This document shows, piece by piece, positions 53,801-63,965 of a stretch of DNA of 64,000 nucleotides. The stretch is from Arenicola marina. Its lineage: Eukaryota; Annelida; Polychaeta; Arenicolidae. Below the pieces are notes generated by a model. That model made no database searches, was not told the origin of the DNA, and worked only from the letters and a program-made list of their open reading frames with translations. Position 1 is the stretch's first letter; each line of letters opens with the position of its first letter. The stretch lies in NCBI GenBank assembly GCA_964019135.1, contig OZ025258.1, positions 32,358,186 to 32,422,185 on the forward strand, written 5' to 3'. The position numbers were made by a program, and so were the translations under genes.

Positions 53801-56800
53801 TGGCGGAAGCTAACTATGCAATATTCGCTCAGTGTGACAAAATAGGTTTTAGGGGAAATACATGAATGAAACAATGAATAAAATTCTGTGAAACATATGT
53901 AAGACCTTTTATTTTGTTATTTGAAAGATATGTGTCAGGTATATGAGGGCCCATATATGCAGTTACCCATGTATCTATCTGTTGAAGTTGGGCGATAATA
54001 TATGGACGTGGGCGATAAATTGTGAGCTATAAGTGAGTTTCCGTTGGCCATATTGAAACTACTCTTTCAACTCGTCCGACGCGATCGATTCATCGCTCAT
54101 TTTCTCTATTCTTGGATGAGCTCTTCTCTTCCTGGAAGAGTTGAATCGATTAGACTCTATGGCAAAGATTGTCTGTCGGAAAGCGAAGGGCCGTTTTGGT
54201 CAGATTACAGGATTTTAGCAGCCTTCAGATTTAATGCTATTGTACTAGTTACCACGACCATCAACTCATAATATATATATATATATATATAGGCAAGAGG
54301 GCGGCGGGATGAATGTGCTTATGGAGAGCATAAAGGAGGGCTGACATATATTTACGGAGAGCCTGGAAGAGAGCTGATATGAGTCGGGAAGAGGACTGAC
54401 ATGTACTTACTGAGAGCATGGAAGAGGGCTGACATGTACTTACTGAGAGCCTGGAAGAGGGCTGACATGTGCTTACTGAGACCCAGGAAGAGGGGTGACA
54501 TGTACTTGCTGAGAGCCTGGCAGAGAGCTGACATGTACTTACTGAGACGCTGGAAGAGGGCTGGAATGTACTTACCCTGGAAGAGGGCTGACGTGTACTT
54601 ACTGAGACCCTGGAAGAGGACTGACATGTACTTACTGAGACCCTGGAAGAGGGCTGACATGTACTTACTGAGAGCCTGCAAGAGGGCTGACGTGTACTTA
54701 CTGAGAGCTTGGAAGATGGTTACCAGGCCTGTCTCCAACGCATCACGGGGTGCCGTTAGAGCCAGGCAGCATTTGCTCTCTTTGCGATGTTGCAGCGCAT
54801 ATTTTTGCGTATAGGGCGCACAGTTTTTAACTAGCCGACAAAATATGGATCTTTCCAGAATCCTTATGCAATTTACTGACCTGGCGGATGGAAAATACTT
54901 TGATTTATTGTTCTAACTTGCAATGTCAGGGCTTTTTCTGGGCACATTTATTCGATCAGCGCCAGCCCGCGCCATTATGCGCTGCAACACCGCAAAGACA
55001 GCAAATGCTGCCTGGCTCTAACGGCACCCCGTGATGCGTTAGAGACAGGCCTGGTAAGGAAGAGGGCTGACATGTACTTACTGAAAGCCTGGAAGAGGGC
55101 TGACGTGTACTTACTGAGAGACTGGAAGAGCTCGGCTGTGTCTGTGTTACAGTTGTCAGTGTCACAGGCCAGGGAGCAGTTGTCGATGTTCTCACAGACC
55201 ATCTTGTTGAGGCTGCTGAGATCGGCGACGGCAGCTATGTTCAAACATTTTTTCTTGTAACGCGCTCTGAAAAAGTTGGATCATAAAGTAATCTTATTAA
55301 GGCCAATATATGCCACCATGACGGCCTGGGGTGTCGGGACTGTGTGTCGGCGAGCCTACCCGCAAAGTACATACAATGTGCCCTATGGCCCAGACCGCAC
55401 AGTATAGACAATGTACCCTATGGCCCTATGGCTAATTTACATTAGCGTAAATCCAACTACTTCAGAAAATCGCACGGATGTTTGGTGGTTTATTACCGGG
55501 TATGTTTAATCTTCGAGACCAAGGTTCCCGCATTCTTGACAGCCAAACAGACAGCATAGAAAGCTGATGTAGGACATACCATAATACTAACTAATTGACT
55601 CATGGTAATGCAATCTTAGGTATACCAACTATGGGACTGCCTAGATACCGCTCTTAGGACGATGGTGAGCACCAATCTTACGTCTCATTCGGTCGATCGC
55701 AGAGCACTTTGGCGAAGCAGATTTGGTTGCGGGTACAGGTCTCGATTCCTTGTGTGTTGCAGTCTCCTTCGTTGTCAGCGTTGTCACACACGGTGCAGAT
55801 GGGTCCTGGAAAGAGGGGTGAGCTGTGTGGGCGACTGCTACATCTAAGGCAAATACCTCGCTTAAAGGACAACGAAGCTAGGAGAGGTTCACCGTCACTG
55901 AAGTTACTTATCGAGACAATCACTGAGTAAACAATACGTTGCTAGACATTCGCATACAACGAGAAGGTGAGATATTTAAAAGGACAAAGCCGACTTACCC
56001 ACTCCCGTGGTAGGACAATCTGAAAGGTAAATGGAAGCAGCAATCAATAACGCGTAGGATACCATATCACTTAAAGCACGATAACACGATCAGTGCCCAT
56101 GGTCGTGTCTATCAACAACCGCAATGTACTCTAGACGCTGCTCACAACATACATATCAACTACAACATTCGGGCCGAGGGCGGTTTTCAGAGTGATACCA
56201 TTGCTAGCCTAGCAATAGGGTACGCATTCGGTTGTTAAACGGCATCGCAGTTCTAAAGAGATGTCTGCAAGGCGACCTGTACATGACTGCAGACAGAAGA
56301 AGGCCAGCGTCTGTTTTGTATTCCTGCCATTAGGTGGAAGCACGTTGCGACAGTGCACATTGACAGGCATGGGCAGCACGACAGGGGCCAGTATGTTAAA
56401 TACAACACTACTCATGCACTACTCTAGAGCCTCATGCTTGACGCCACTAATTTCTATCTGACAGGTCCGGACCATTATCTGTGCCCTGTAGGAACTCACC
56501 GATCTCGGTGTCGAGGTTTTGCGCGGTGTTGTCGTTACAGCCCTCGCTGTCGCAGTAGTAAGCACACTTCGACGTGTCGCCATTTTCGCAGTAGGGGGTG
56601 TCCAGCGCTGTGGCAACGGAGGACCCTACACACCCCTTCTTCATCAAACTTGACCTGAAATATATATCGAAAGATTCGCTAAAATTCCCATGACTAGATC
56701 TACTGAAACTTCTTCATCTTCATAACATTATGGGGAAAAACTTGGACTCACTTCATATAAAATTGATTTAATGTTCAGCATCGTGAAACGAACTTATGTC

Positions 56801-59800
56801 TTAAAGCCGATTTGAGGAATAAAACTGAAAAAAAAACCCAACTAATTCAAACCCCTGTTAGCGGTATGCAATTGTATCGTCCAGTGACGTCATAGTAAAC
56901 AATAAACGTCGCTATTAGGCGAATTGGCTGTTTCTGATTCCGATTCCGGTGCAAAAAAACTAGTTACTAGTTCAATTAGAAGTCTATCGACAAACGTGAG
57001 AAAGGACGCTTATATTTACCAATCCGTACAATTCGCATATAAAATCTGTTTCAATACCCATCACGTCATATTATCTCTTAGAATGGGCATTTCGATGTTC
57101 AGAGAGTTTCCGTGGCGATTATAGTGAAACAGTGAAACACTGCCATCTTTAATACACCTAAGACTGCATTGATAGTAGGTAGTGCTGCGTTCGACATTAT
57201 TGAGAGAACTAGAATATCCTGGGAAGGCGGCAAAAGTATCGTTTTTCACACCTATACATATTTATAGCGCTATGAGGAATCATTGTACCTCCATATCTTA
57301 GTAGCGATGAAGCCCTACTCACACTCAAAATGCATGGCGGCTATGAGACTGACAGGTGGGAGGTAACTCACAAAGCATGGCGGCTATGAGACTGACAGGC
57401 GGGAGGTAACTCACAGAGCATGGCGGCTATGAGACTGACAGGTGGGAGGTAACTCACAGAGCATGGCGGCTATGAGACTGACAGGTGGGGGGTAACTCAC
57501 AGAGCATGGCGGCTATGAGACTGACCGGTGGGAGGTAACTCACAGAGCATGGCGGCTATACGACTGACAGGTGGGAGGTAACTCACAGAGCATGGCGGCT
57601 ATGAGACTGACAGGTGGGAGGTAACTCACAGAGCATGGCGGCTATGAGACTGACAGGTGGGAGGTAACTCGCAGAGCATGGCGGCTATGAGACTGACAGG
57701 TTGGAGGTAACTCAGAGAGCATGGCGGCTATGAGACTGACAGGTGGGAGGTAACTCACAGAGCATGACGGCTATGAGACTGACGGATGGAAGGTAACTCA
57801 GAGAGCATGGCGGCTATAACACTGACAGGTGGGAGGTAACTCACAGAGCATGGCGGCTATGAGACTGACAGGTGGGAGGTAACTCACAGAGCATGGCGGC
57901 TATGAGACTGACAGGTGGGAGGTAACTCAGAGAGCATGGCGGCTATGAGACTGACAGGTGGGAGGTAACTCACAGAGCATGGCGGCTATGAGACTGACAG
58001 GTGAAAAGTAGCTCACAGAGCATGGCGTGTGTCTTGTATTTCGGTCACTATGTATGAGCACGTTGCAACAATGCCCATGCAGAAACATGATCAGCAGGAC
58101 CGGGGCCAGTAAGTTAAAGACAATTCCACGCTCATGTGCTAATTCAAAGGCGTTATTATTGAGGACAACTCTTGTAACGAATGGGTCCAGGGGCTGTATT
58201 TATAGTCGCCAATTGGGCTACGCCACTAGACTTGCTAAGTGGAAGATTTGTCGAGCAATTATCGTGTTCAAAATACATAAGTAGTCACCCAAGAAGGAGA
58301 TTTTCTGAATTCAGAAGTGCTAAAATTATATTAAAGAAGATGTCTTAATCATGAACACCACAACAAGCTGGTGAGGCGAAGACGAAAATTGACTTTTCCT
58401 GCGTTACTTACGAGGGGATTATGAATACGGCCTGACCATTATCTGTGCTCTGGAGCAACTCACCGATCACGGTGTCGATGTACTGTGCGGTGTTGTCGTT
58501 ACAGCCCTCGCCGTCGCAATAGTAAGCACACTTCGACGTGTCACCATTTTCGCAGTCGGCTTGGTCCAGCGCTGGGGCAACGGAGGACCCTACACATCCC
58601 TTCTTCATCACACTTGACCTGAAATATATATCGAAGGATTCGCTAAAATTCCCATGACTAGATCTACTGAAACTTGAGTCTTTATTCATAACATTATGGG
58701 GAAAAACTTGGACTCACTTCATATGAAATTGATTTAATGTTCAGGATCGTGAAACGAACTTATGTCTTAAAACCGATTTGAGGAATAAAACTGAAAAAAA
58801 AAACCCAACTAATTCAAACCCCTGTTAGCGGTATGCAATTGTATCGTCCAGTGACGTCATAGTAAACAATAAGCGTCGCTATTCGGCGAATCGGCTGTTT
58901 CCGATTCCGATTCCGGGGCAAAAAAACTAGTTACTGGTTCAATTAGAAGTCTATCGACAAACGCGAGAAAGGACGCTTATATTTACCAAGCCGTACATTT
59001 CGCATATAAAGTCTGTTTCAATACCCATCACGTCATATGTTCTCTTAGAATGGGCATTTCGATGTTCAGAGAGTTTCCGTGGCGACTCTAGGCGACCATC
59101 ACTCAAACAAGCGTCGCCATGGGCACGTACGTGGGTCATGCAATTAGGTCAACTTCATTGTTGGACATCGCAGTCGGGATGAAGCGGGTTAATAAGGCTG
59201 GCCTGGTTGGCTGGCGCTTACCCTCCACTTTGGCATCGGATGCTGGTCTGGCACACTTGATTGGGGTTGCACTGCTCCAACGGACCCTGGTCACATGTCG
59301 CCTCGTCCAGGGCATCTATGCACGATCGACACTTAATGCCTGCCAAAAAAGCGTAATCACATGTCATAGCTTTTTCCCGGTGTTTAGTTTTTGGTATTAC
59401 ATGAAATTAAGACAAAAGAGATATATAGCAAGAGATAATTGTCTTACATTGAGTGGGTGAGGTCGGATGGCGGGGTGGACATGTTGTTAGAAGGGGATTC
59501 TCGCTTAAGTAAATAATAGAGGATGACAGCAATATTGTGAATTGTAATCATTCTACTTGAAGAATGTAAGTTTTTGATTAATGCATCTGTCTGGCAGGGA
59601 CTTAGTTCCGTAATTATGTATGACTCACCAGGCGGTTTCTGAGGGCAATCTGCAAAGCAAAAGAAAACATGACATATCAACAAGGTCAGAAACAATAAGA
59701 ACGACGGTGACACTTACACACAATAATATTGCTGTGTGAAACACTGCCATCTTTAATACACCTAAGACTGCATTGATAGCAGGTTGTGCTGCGTTCGACA

Positions 59801-62800
59801 TTATTGAGAGAACTAAAATATCCTGGGAAGGCGGCAAAAAGTATCGTTTTTCACACCGATACATATTTATAGCGCTATGACGAATCATTGTACCTCCATA
59901 TCTTAGTAGCGACGAAGCCCTACTCACACTCCAAATGCATGGCGGCTATGAGACACAGGTGGGAGGTAACTCACAGAGCATGGCGGCTATGAGACTGACA
60001 GGTGGGAGGTAACTCACAGAGCATGACGGCTATGAGACTGACGGATGGGAGGTAAATCACAGAGCATGGCGGCTATGAGACTGACATGTGGGAGGTAACT
60101 CACAGAGCATGGCGGCTATGAGACTGACAGGTGGGAGGTAACTCAGAGAGCATGGCGGCTATGAGACTGACAGGTAGGAGGTAACTCACAGAGCATGGCG
60201 GCTATGAGACTGACAGGTGAAAAGTAGCTCACAGAGCATGGCGGCTATGAGACTGACAGGTGGGAGGTAACGCACAGAACATGGCAGCTATGAGACTGAC
60301 AGGTGGGAGGTAACGCACAGAGCTGGTAGGAAAGCTGACTATATACATCGGCTCTACTTTGCGGCGTCATGAGGCCTTCGGCGTGATACCATTGCCAGCT
60401 TAGGGTAGGCATTCGGTTGTGAAACATCACCGCAGCTCTAAACAGATATATCTACAAGGCGACCTGTACATGACTGCAGAGGGAAGAAGGCCCGCGTGTG
60501 TCTTGTATTTCGGTCACTATGTATGAGCACGTTGCAACAATGCCCATACAGAAAGATTATCAGCAGGACCGGGGCCAGTAAGTTAAAGACAATTCCACGC
60601 TCATGTGGTAATTCAAAGGCGTTATAATTGAGAACAACTCTTGTAACGAACGGGTCCAGGGGCTGTATTCATAGTCGCCAATTGGGCTACGCCACTAGGC
60701 TTGCTAAGTGGAAGATTTGTCGAGCACTTATCGTGTTCACAATACATAAGTAGTCACCCAAGAAGGAGATTTTCTGAATTCAGAAGTGCTAAAATTATAT
60801 TAAAGACGATATCTTAATCATGAACAACACCACAACGAGCTGGTCAGGCTAAGACGAAAATGGACTTTTACTGCGTAACTTAAGAGGAGATTATGAACAC
60901 GGCCTGAGCATTGTCTGTGCCCTGCAGGAACTCACCGATCACGGTGTCGATGTACTGTGCGGTGTTGTCGTTACAGCCCTCGCTGTCGCAATAGTAAGCA
61001 CACTTCGACGTGTCGCCATTTTTGCAGTCGCCATTGTCCAGCGCTGGGGCAACGGAGGACCCCACACATCCCTTCTTTATCAAACTTGTGCTGAAATACA
61101 TGTCAAAATATTCGCCAACTTTCCCATCGCCAAGTGAATCTGGATCTAAGACGTAACATGACACTACGAGAAAACTGTCCGAACATCAAAATTTTCACCA
61201 TTATTCTACTAAACTTACTGCAACAAGCAGGGACCAAATCCGTACATATATCCTGTCATGATGTATTTGAACAGCTGCTCCTCGATTTATATGCTAACAA
61301 TGCAAGATCCGATGTTTGGAGATTCTTCATGGCGACTTTAGGCGACCATCACTCAAACAATCGTCGCCATGGACACGTACGTGGGTCATGCAGTTAGGTC
61401 ACCTTAATTGTTGCACATGGCAGTTGGGATGAAACGTGCGGGTTAATGAGCCTGGCCTGGTTTGCTGGCGCTTACCCTCCACTTTGGCATCGGATGCTGG
61501 TCCGACACACTTGGCTGGGGTTGCACTGCTCCAACGGACCCTGGTCACAGGTGGCCTCGTCCGGGGCGTCTTTGCACGATCGACACTTAATGCCTGAAAA
61601 AAGCGTAACCACATGTCGGCGCTCAGCTCTTTTTCCGGTGTTTAGTTTATGGTATTACATTAAAGTAAGATAGAAGAGATATATAACAAGAGGTAATTGT
61701 CTCACATTGAGTGGGTGAGGTGGGGTGGCGGGGTGGACATGTTATTAGGAGGCGATTCTCGCTTAAGTAAATAATAGAGGATGACAGCAATATTGTGAAT
61801 TGTAATCATTCTACTTGAAGAATGTAAGTTTTTGATTAATGCATCTGTCTGGCAGGGACTTTCCAACGCGATAGTTCCGTAATGACGTATGACTCACCAG
61901 GCGGTTGCTGAGGGCAATCTGCAAAGCAAAAGAAAAAATGATATATAAACAAAGTCAGAAACAATGAGAACGACGGTGACACTTGCAAACAATAATATTG
62001 CTGTGTGAAACACTGCCATCTTTAATACACCTCAGACTGCATTGATAGTATGTAGTGCTGCGTTCAACATTATTGAGAGAACTAGAATATCCTGGAAAGG
62101 CGGCAAAAAGTATCGTTTTTCACACCGATACATATTTGTAGCGCTATAAGGAATCATTGCACCTCCATATCTTAGTAGCGATGAAGCCCTACTCACACTC
62201 GAAATGCATGGCGGCTATGAGACTGACAGGTGGGAGCTAACTCACAGAGAATGGCGTCTATGAGGCTGACAGGTGGGAGGTAACTCACAGAGCATGACGG
62301 CTATAAGACTGACAGGTGGGAGGTAACTCACAGAGTATGACGGCTATGAGACTGCCAGGTGGGAGGTAACTCACAGAGCATGACGGCTATAAGACTGACA
62401 GGTGGGAGGTAACTCACAGAGCATGGCGGCTATGAGACTGACAGGTGGGAGCTAACTCACAGAGAATGGCGTCTATGAGGCTGACCGGTGGGAGGTAACT
62501 CACAGAGCATGACGGCTATAAGACTGACAGGTGGGAGCTAACTCACAGAGCATGGCGTCTATGAGGCTGACAGGTGGGAGGTAACTCACAGAGCATGGCG
62601 GCTATGAGACAGACATGTGGGAGGTAACTCACAGAGCATGGCGGCTATGAGGCTGACAGGTGGGAGGTAGCTCACAGAGCATGGCGGGAGACTGACAGGT
62701 GGGAGGTAACTCACAGAGCATGGCAGGAGACTGACAGGTGGGAGGTAACTCACAGACCATGACGGCTATGAGGCTGACAGGTGGGAGATAACACAGAGCA

Positions 62801-63965
62801 TGGCGGCTATGAGGTTGAAAGGGGGGAGGTAACTCACAGAGCATGGCGGCTATGAGGCTGACAGGTGGGAGGTAAATCACAGAGCATGGCGGCTATACGA
62901 CGGACAGGTGGGAGGTAACTCACAGAGCATGGCGGCTATGAGGCTGACAGGTGGAAAGTAGCTCACAGAGCATGGCGGCTATGAGACTGACATGTGGGAG
63001 GTAACTCACAGAGTATGGCGGCTATGAGACTGACAGGTGGGAGGTACCTCACAGAGCATGGCGGCTATGAGGCTGACAGGTGGAAAGTAGCTCACAGAGC
63101 ATGGCGGCTATGAGACTGACAGGTGAAAAGTAACTGATAGAGCATGGCGGCTATGAGGCTGACAGGTGGGAGGTAACTCACAGAGCATGGCAGCTATAAG
63201 ACTGACAGGTGGGAGGTAAGTCACAGAGCGAGTAGGAAAGCTGACTATATACATCGGCTCTACTTAGCGGCGTCATGAGGCCTTCGGCGTGATACCATTG
63301 CCAGCTTAGGGTAGACATTTCGTTGTGAAACATCACCGCAGCTCCAAACAGATATATCTACAAGGCGACCTGTATATGACTGAATAGCGAAGAAGGCCCG
63401 CGTGTGTCTTTTATTTCGGTCACTATTTATGATCACGTTGCAACAATGCCCATGCAGAAACATGATCAGCAGGACCGAGGCCAGTAAGTTAAAGACAATT
63501 CCACGGTCATGTGGTAATTCAAAGGCGTTATTATTGAGGGCAACTCTTGTAGCGAACGGGTCCAGGGGTTGTATTCATAGTCGCCAATTAGGCTACGCCG
63601 CTAGACTTATTGCTAAGTGGAAGGTTTGTCGAGCAATTATCGTGTTCAAAATACATAAGTAGTCACCCAAGAAGGAGATTTTCGGAATTAAGAAAGTGCT
63701 AAAATTATATTAAAGAAGATTTCTTAATCATGAACACCACAACAAGCTGGTGAGGCGAAGACAAAAATGGACTACTGCCTGACCATTATCTGTATTCTGG
63801 AGCAACTCACTGATCACGGTGTCGATGTACTGTGCGGTGTTGTCGTTACAGCCCTCGCTGTCGCAATAGTAAGCACACTTCGACGTGTCGCCATTTTGGC
63901 AGTCGGCTTTGTCCAGCGCTGGGGCAACGGAGGACCCTACACATCCCTTCTTCATCAAACTTTTG
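50726..63965 (-). CDS. LU-4: multi-LU secreted protein gene with amplified B-C-D cassettes, 5' part beyond the right edge
   Basis: Seventeen exons are visible: 63811-63965, 61898-61918, 61476-61593, 60936-61090, 59629-59649, 59222-59339, 58464-58618, 56500-56654, 55999-56019, 55682-55805, 55115-55266, 53102-53122, 52778-52892, 52035-52183, 51244-51502, 50989-51092 and 50726-50817. The last nine follow LU-3 exon for exon. Upstream, the third LU module is amplified. One copy (D at 56500) has lost its B and C exons, so it can only be spliced in place of D at 58464. The penultimate exon has TGA where LU-3 has a cysteine codon, which would cut about 50 residues from the C-terminus. The paralogous reading frame stays open beyond it. 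Confidence 0.78.
50989..51092 (-). CDS. LU-4 penultimate exon with in-frame TGA
   Basis: The 104 nt exon matches 32695-32798 in length and splice sites. In frame it reads SNPERQRRGPHPAGHP then TGA (51041-51043), where LU-3 has TGT (Cys). Downstream codons differ from LU-3 only by substitutions, with no indel. The TGA lies about 52 nt before the donor. Confidence 0.75.
51244..51502 (-). CDS. LU-4 stalk exon (Pro/Thr/Gly-rich)
   Basis: A 259 nt exon (phase 1 to 2) starts GCTIGPPVNVTDPPEATTP and ends CEVGSMPS-R. It includes potential N-glycosylation sites (NVT, NGT). It is 14 codons shorter than in LU-3 because the Gly-rich middle differs. Confidence 0.8.
52035..52183 (-). CDS. LU-4 exon D5
   Basis: A 149 nt exon (phase 2 to 1) between gttccag and CTCG|GTAAGG encodes TTITKRCKRESVAD, NPVCIKD, KCAMTC and GCNADSQ. 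Confidence 0.86.
52778..52892 (-). CDS. LU-4 exon C5
   Basis: A 115 nt exon (phase 1 to 2) with donor GGTCT|GTAAGTAG encodes GIDCQTCTDV, SDCADVRC, NLCYTKVTC and QRDSG. Only one extra 28-bp unit follows, in contrast to about 17 after the LU-3 copy. Confidence 0.86.
53102..53122 (-). CDS. LU-4 exon B5 (micro-exon linker)
   Basis: A 21 nt micro-exon (phase 1 to 1) between tttgtag and CCAG|GTGAGA encodes N-CPVKPP-G. Confidence 0.8.
53654..54156. mobile_element. Nonautonomous TIR element, 503 bp, CTATGG target duplication
   Basis: The ends share ATCGATTC and CTCTTCC in inverted orientation. CTATGG occurs at 53648-53653 and 54157-54162 but once (near 8128) in the paralogous empty segment of LU-1. 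The interior is rich in CTCTTCC motifs in both orientations. Confidence 0.65.
54315..54720. repeat. 33-bp minisatellite of the LU-4 exon D4 intron, distal part
   Basis: About 12 units of the same 33-bp family as 35640-36920. It is split from the donor-proximal units (55057-55130) by a fold-back element. Confidence 0.93.
54723..55054. mobile_element. Fold-back MITE inserted in the 33-bp minisatellite, TA target site
   Basis: Long inverted arms (about 80 nt, each starting CCAGGCCTGTCTC and containing CACGGGGTGCCGTTAGAGCC) flank a short AT-rich centre. TA lies at 54721-54722 and 55055-55056. The arms are close to identical, so the insertion is young. Confidence 0.8.
55057..55130. repeat. 33-bp minisatellite, donor-proximal units of LU-4 exon D4
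   Basis: Two units abut exon D4. Each has an intact GTAAGTACA. Confidence 0.88.
55115..55266 (-). CDS. LU-4 exon D4
   Basis: A 152 nt exon (phase 2 to 1) encodes ARYKKKCLNIA, MVCENID, NCSLAC and NCNTDTAELFQSL before CTCTCA-like donor GTAAGTACA. A second identical-phase donor 33 nt downstream (exon would start at 55082) would add 11 residues (KYTSALFQAFS) without changing frame. Confidence 0.86.
55682..55805 (-). CDS. LU-4 exon C4
   Basis: A 124 nt exon (phase 1 to 2) encodes GPICTVCDNA, GDCNTQG, TCTRNQIC and KVLCDRPNE; donor GAGAC|GTAAGA. Confidence 0.86.
55999..56019 (-). CDS. LU-4 exon B4 (micro-exon linker)
   Basis: A 21 nt micro-exon (phase 1 to 1) between acctttcag and GTGG|GTAAGT encodes D-CPTTGV-G. 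Confidence 0.8.
56500..56654 (-). CDS. LU-4 orphan exon D3b (no B or C partner)
   Basis: An intact 155 nt D exon (phase 2 to 1) encodes SSLMKKGCVGSS, TPYCENGD, KCAYYC and GCNDN. Between it and the next D exon upstream (58464) the B and C exons present in sister cassettes are missing. Joining D58464 to D56500 breaks the frame. Using either one after C59222 and before B55999 keeps it. Confidence 0.75.
57325..58025. repeat. 43-bp minisatellite in the LU-4 D3a intron
   Basis: About 16 units of the CTGACAGGTGGGAGGTAACT family, though the neighbouring D exon (58464) is about 440 bp away, not adjacent. Confidence 0.94.
58188..58434 (+). mobile_element. TIR element of the CAGGGGC family, LU-4 copy 1
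   Basis: The ends are inverted (CAGGGGCTGTATTCATAGTCG and, reverse-complemented, CAGGCCGTATTCATAATCCC), 247 bp. Paralogous sites near 56466 and 38752 read GTCCGGACCATT / GTCCAGACCATT without it. Confidence 0.75.
58464..58618 (-). CDS. LU-4 exon D3a
   Basis: A 155 nt exon (phase 2 to 1) encodes SSVMKKGCVGSS, QADCENGD, KCAYYC and GCNDN; donor ATCG|GTGAGT. A 43-bp array and a TIR element lie in the following intron. Confidence 0.84.
59222..59339 (-). CDS. LU-4 exon C3a
   Basis: A 118 nt exon (phase 1 to 2) encodes GIKCRSCIDA, ATCDQG, QCNPNQVC and SIRCQSG. Confidence 0.85.
59629..59649 (-). CDS. LU-4 exon B3a (micro-exon linker)
   Basis: A 21 nt micro-exon (phase 1 to 1) between tttgcag and CCTG|GTGAGT encodes CPQKPP-G. 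Confidence 0.78.
59935..60325. repeat. 43-bp minisatellite, second LU-4 array
   Basis: About 9 units, between exon D (60936) and exon B (59629). Confidence 0.94.
60657..60906 (+). mobile_element. TIR element of the CAGGGGC family, LU-4 copy 2
   Basis: A 250 bp copy at the same place in the next cassette, with both ends present. Confidence 0.75.
60936..61090 (-). CDS. LU-4 exon D, next cassette upstream
   Basis: A 155 nt exon (phase 2 to 1) encodes TSLIKKGCVGSS, NGDCKNGD, KCAYYC and GCNDN. Both flanks resemble those of LU-1 D3 (687-841). Confidence 0.85.
61476..61593 (-). CDS. LU-4 exon C, next cassette upstream
   Basis: A 118 nt exon (phase 1 to 2) encodes GIKCRSCKDA, ATCDQG, QCNPSQVC and SIRCQSG. 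Confidence 0.85.
61898..61918 (-). CDS. LU-4 exon B, next cassette upstream (micro-exon)
   Basis: A 21 nt micro-exon (phase 1 to 1) between tttgcag and CCTG|GTGAGT encodes N-CPQQPP-G. Confidence 0.78.
62200..63235. repeat. 43-bp minisatellite, third LU-4 array
   Basis: About 24 units in the intron between D (63811) and B (61898), with GGAAAGTAGC and GGGAGACTGAC variants. Confidence 0.94.
63563..63781 (+). mobile_element. TIR element of the CAGGGGC family, LU-4 copy 3 (right end eroded)
   Basis: It begins CAGGGGTTGTATTCATAGTC as in the LU-1 copy; the right terminal repeat has lost its GTATTCAT part. Confidence 0.7.
63811..63965 (-). CDS. LU-4 exon D, most upstream cassette in view
   Basis: A 155 nt exon (phase 2 to 1) virtually identical to LU-1 D3 at 687-841, with the same flanks. 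The gene continues beyond the right edge. Confidence 0.84.

Noticed and set aside
9530-63235. Tandem arrays considered as CRISPR
   Set aside because: The units are contiguous without unique spacers, in a eukaryotic intron context, with no cas genes.
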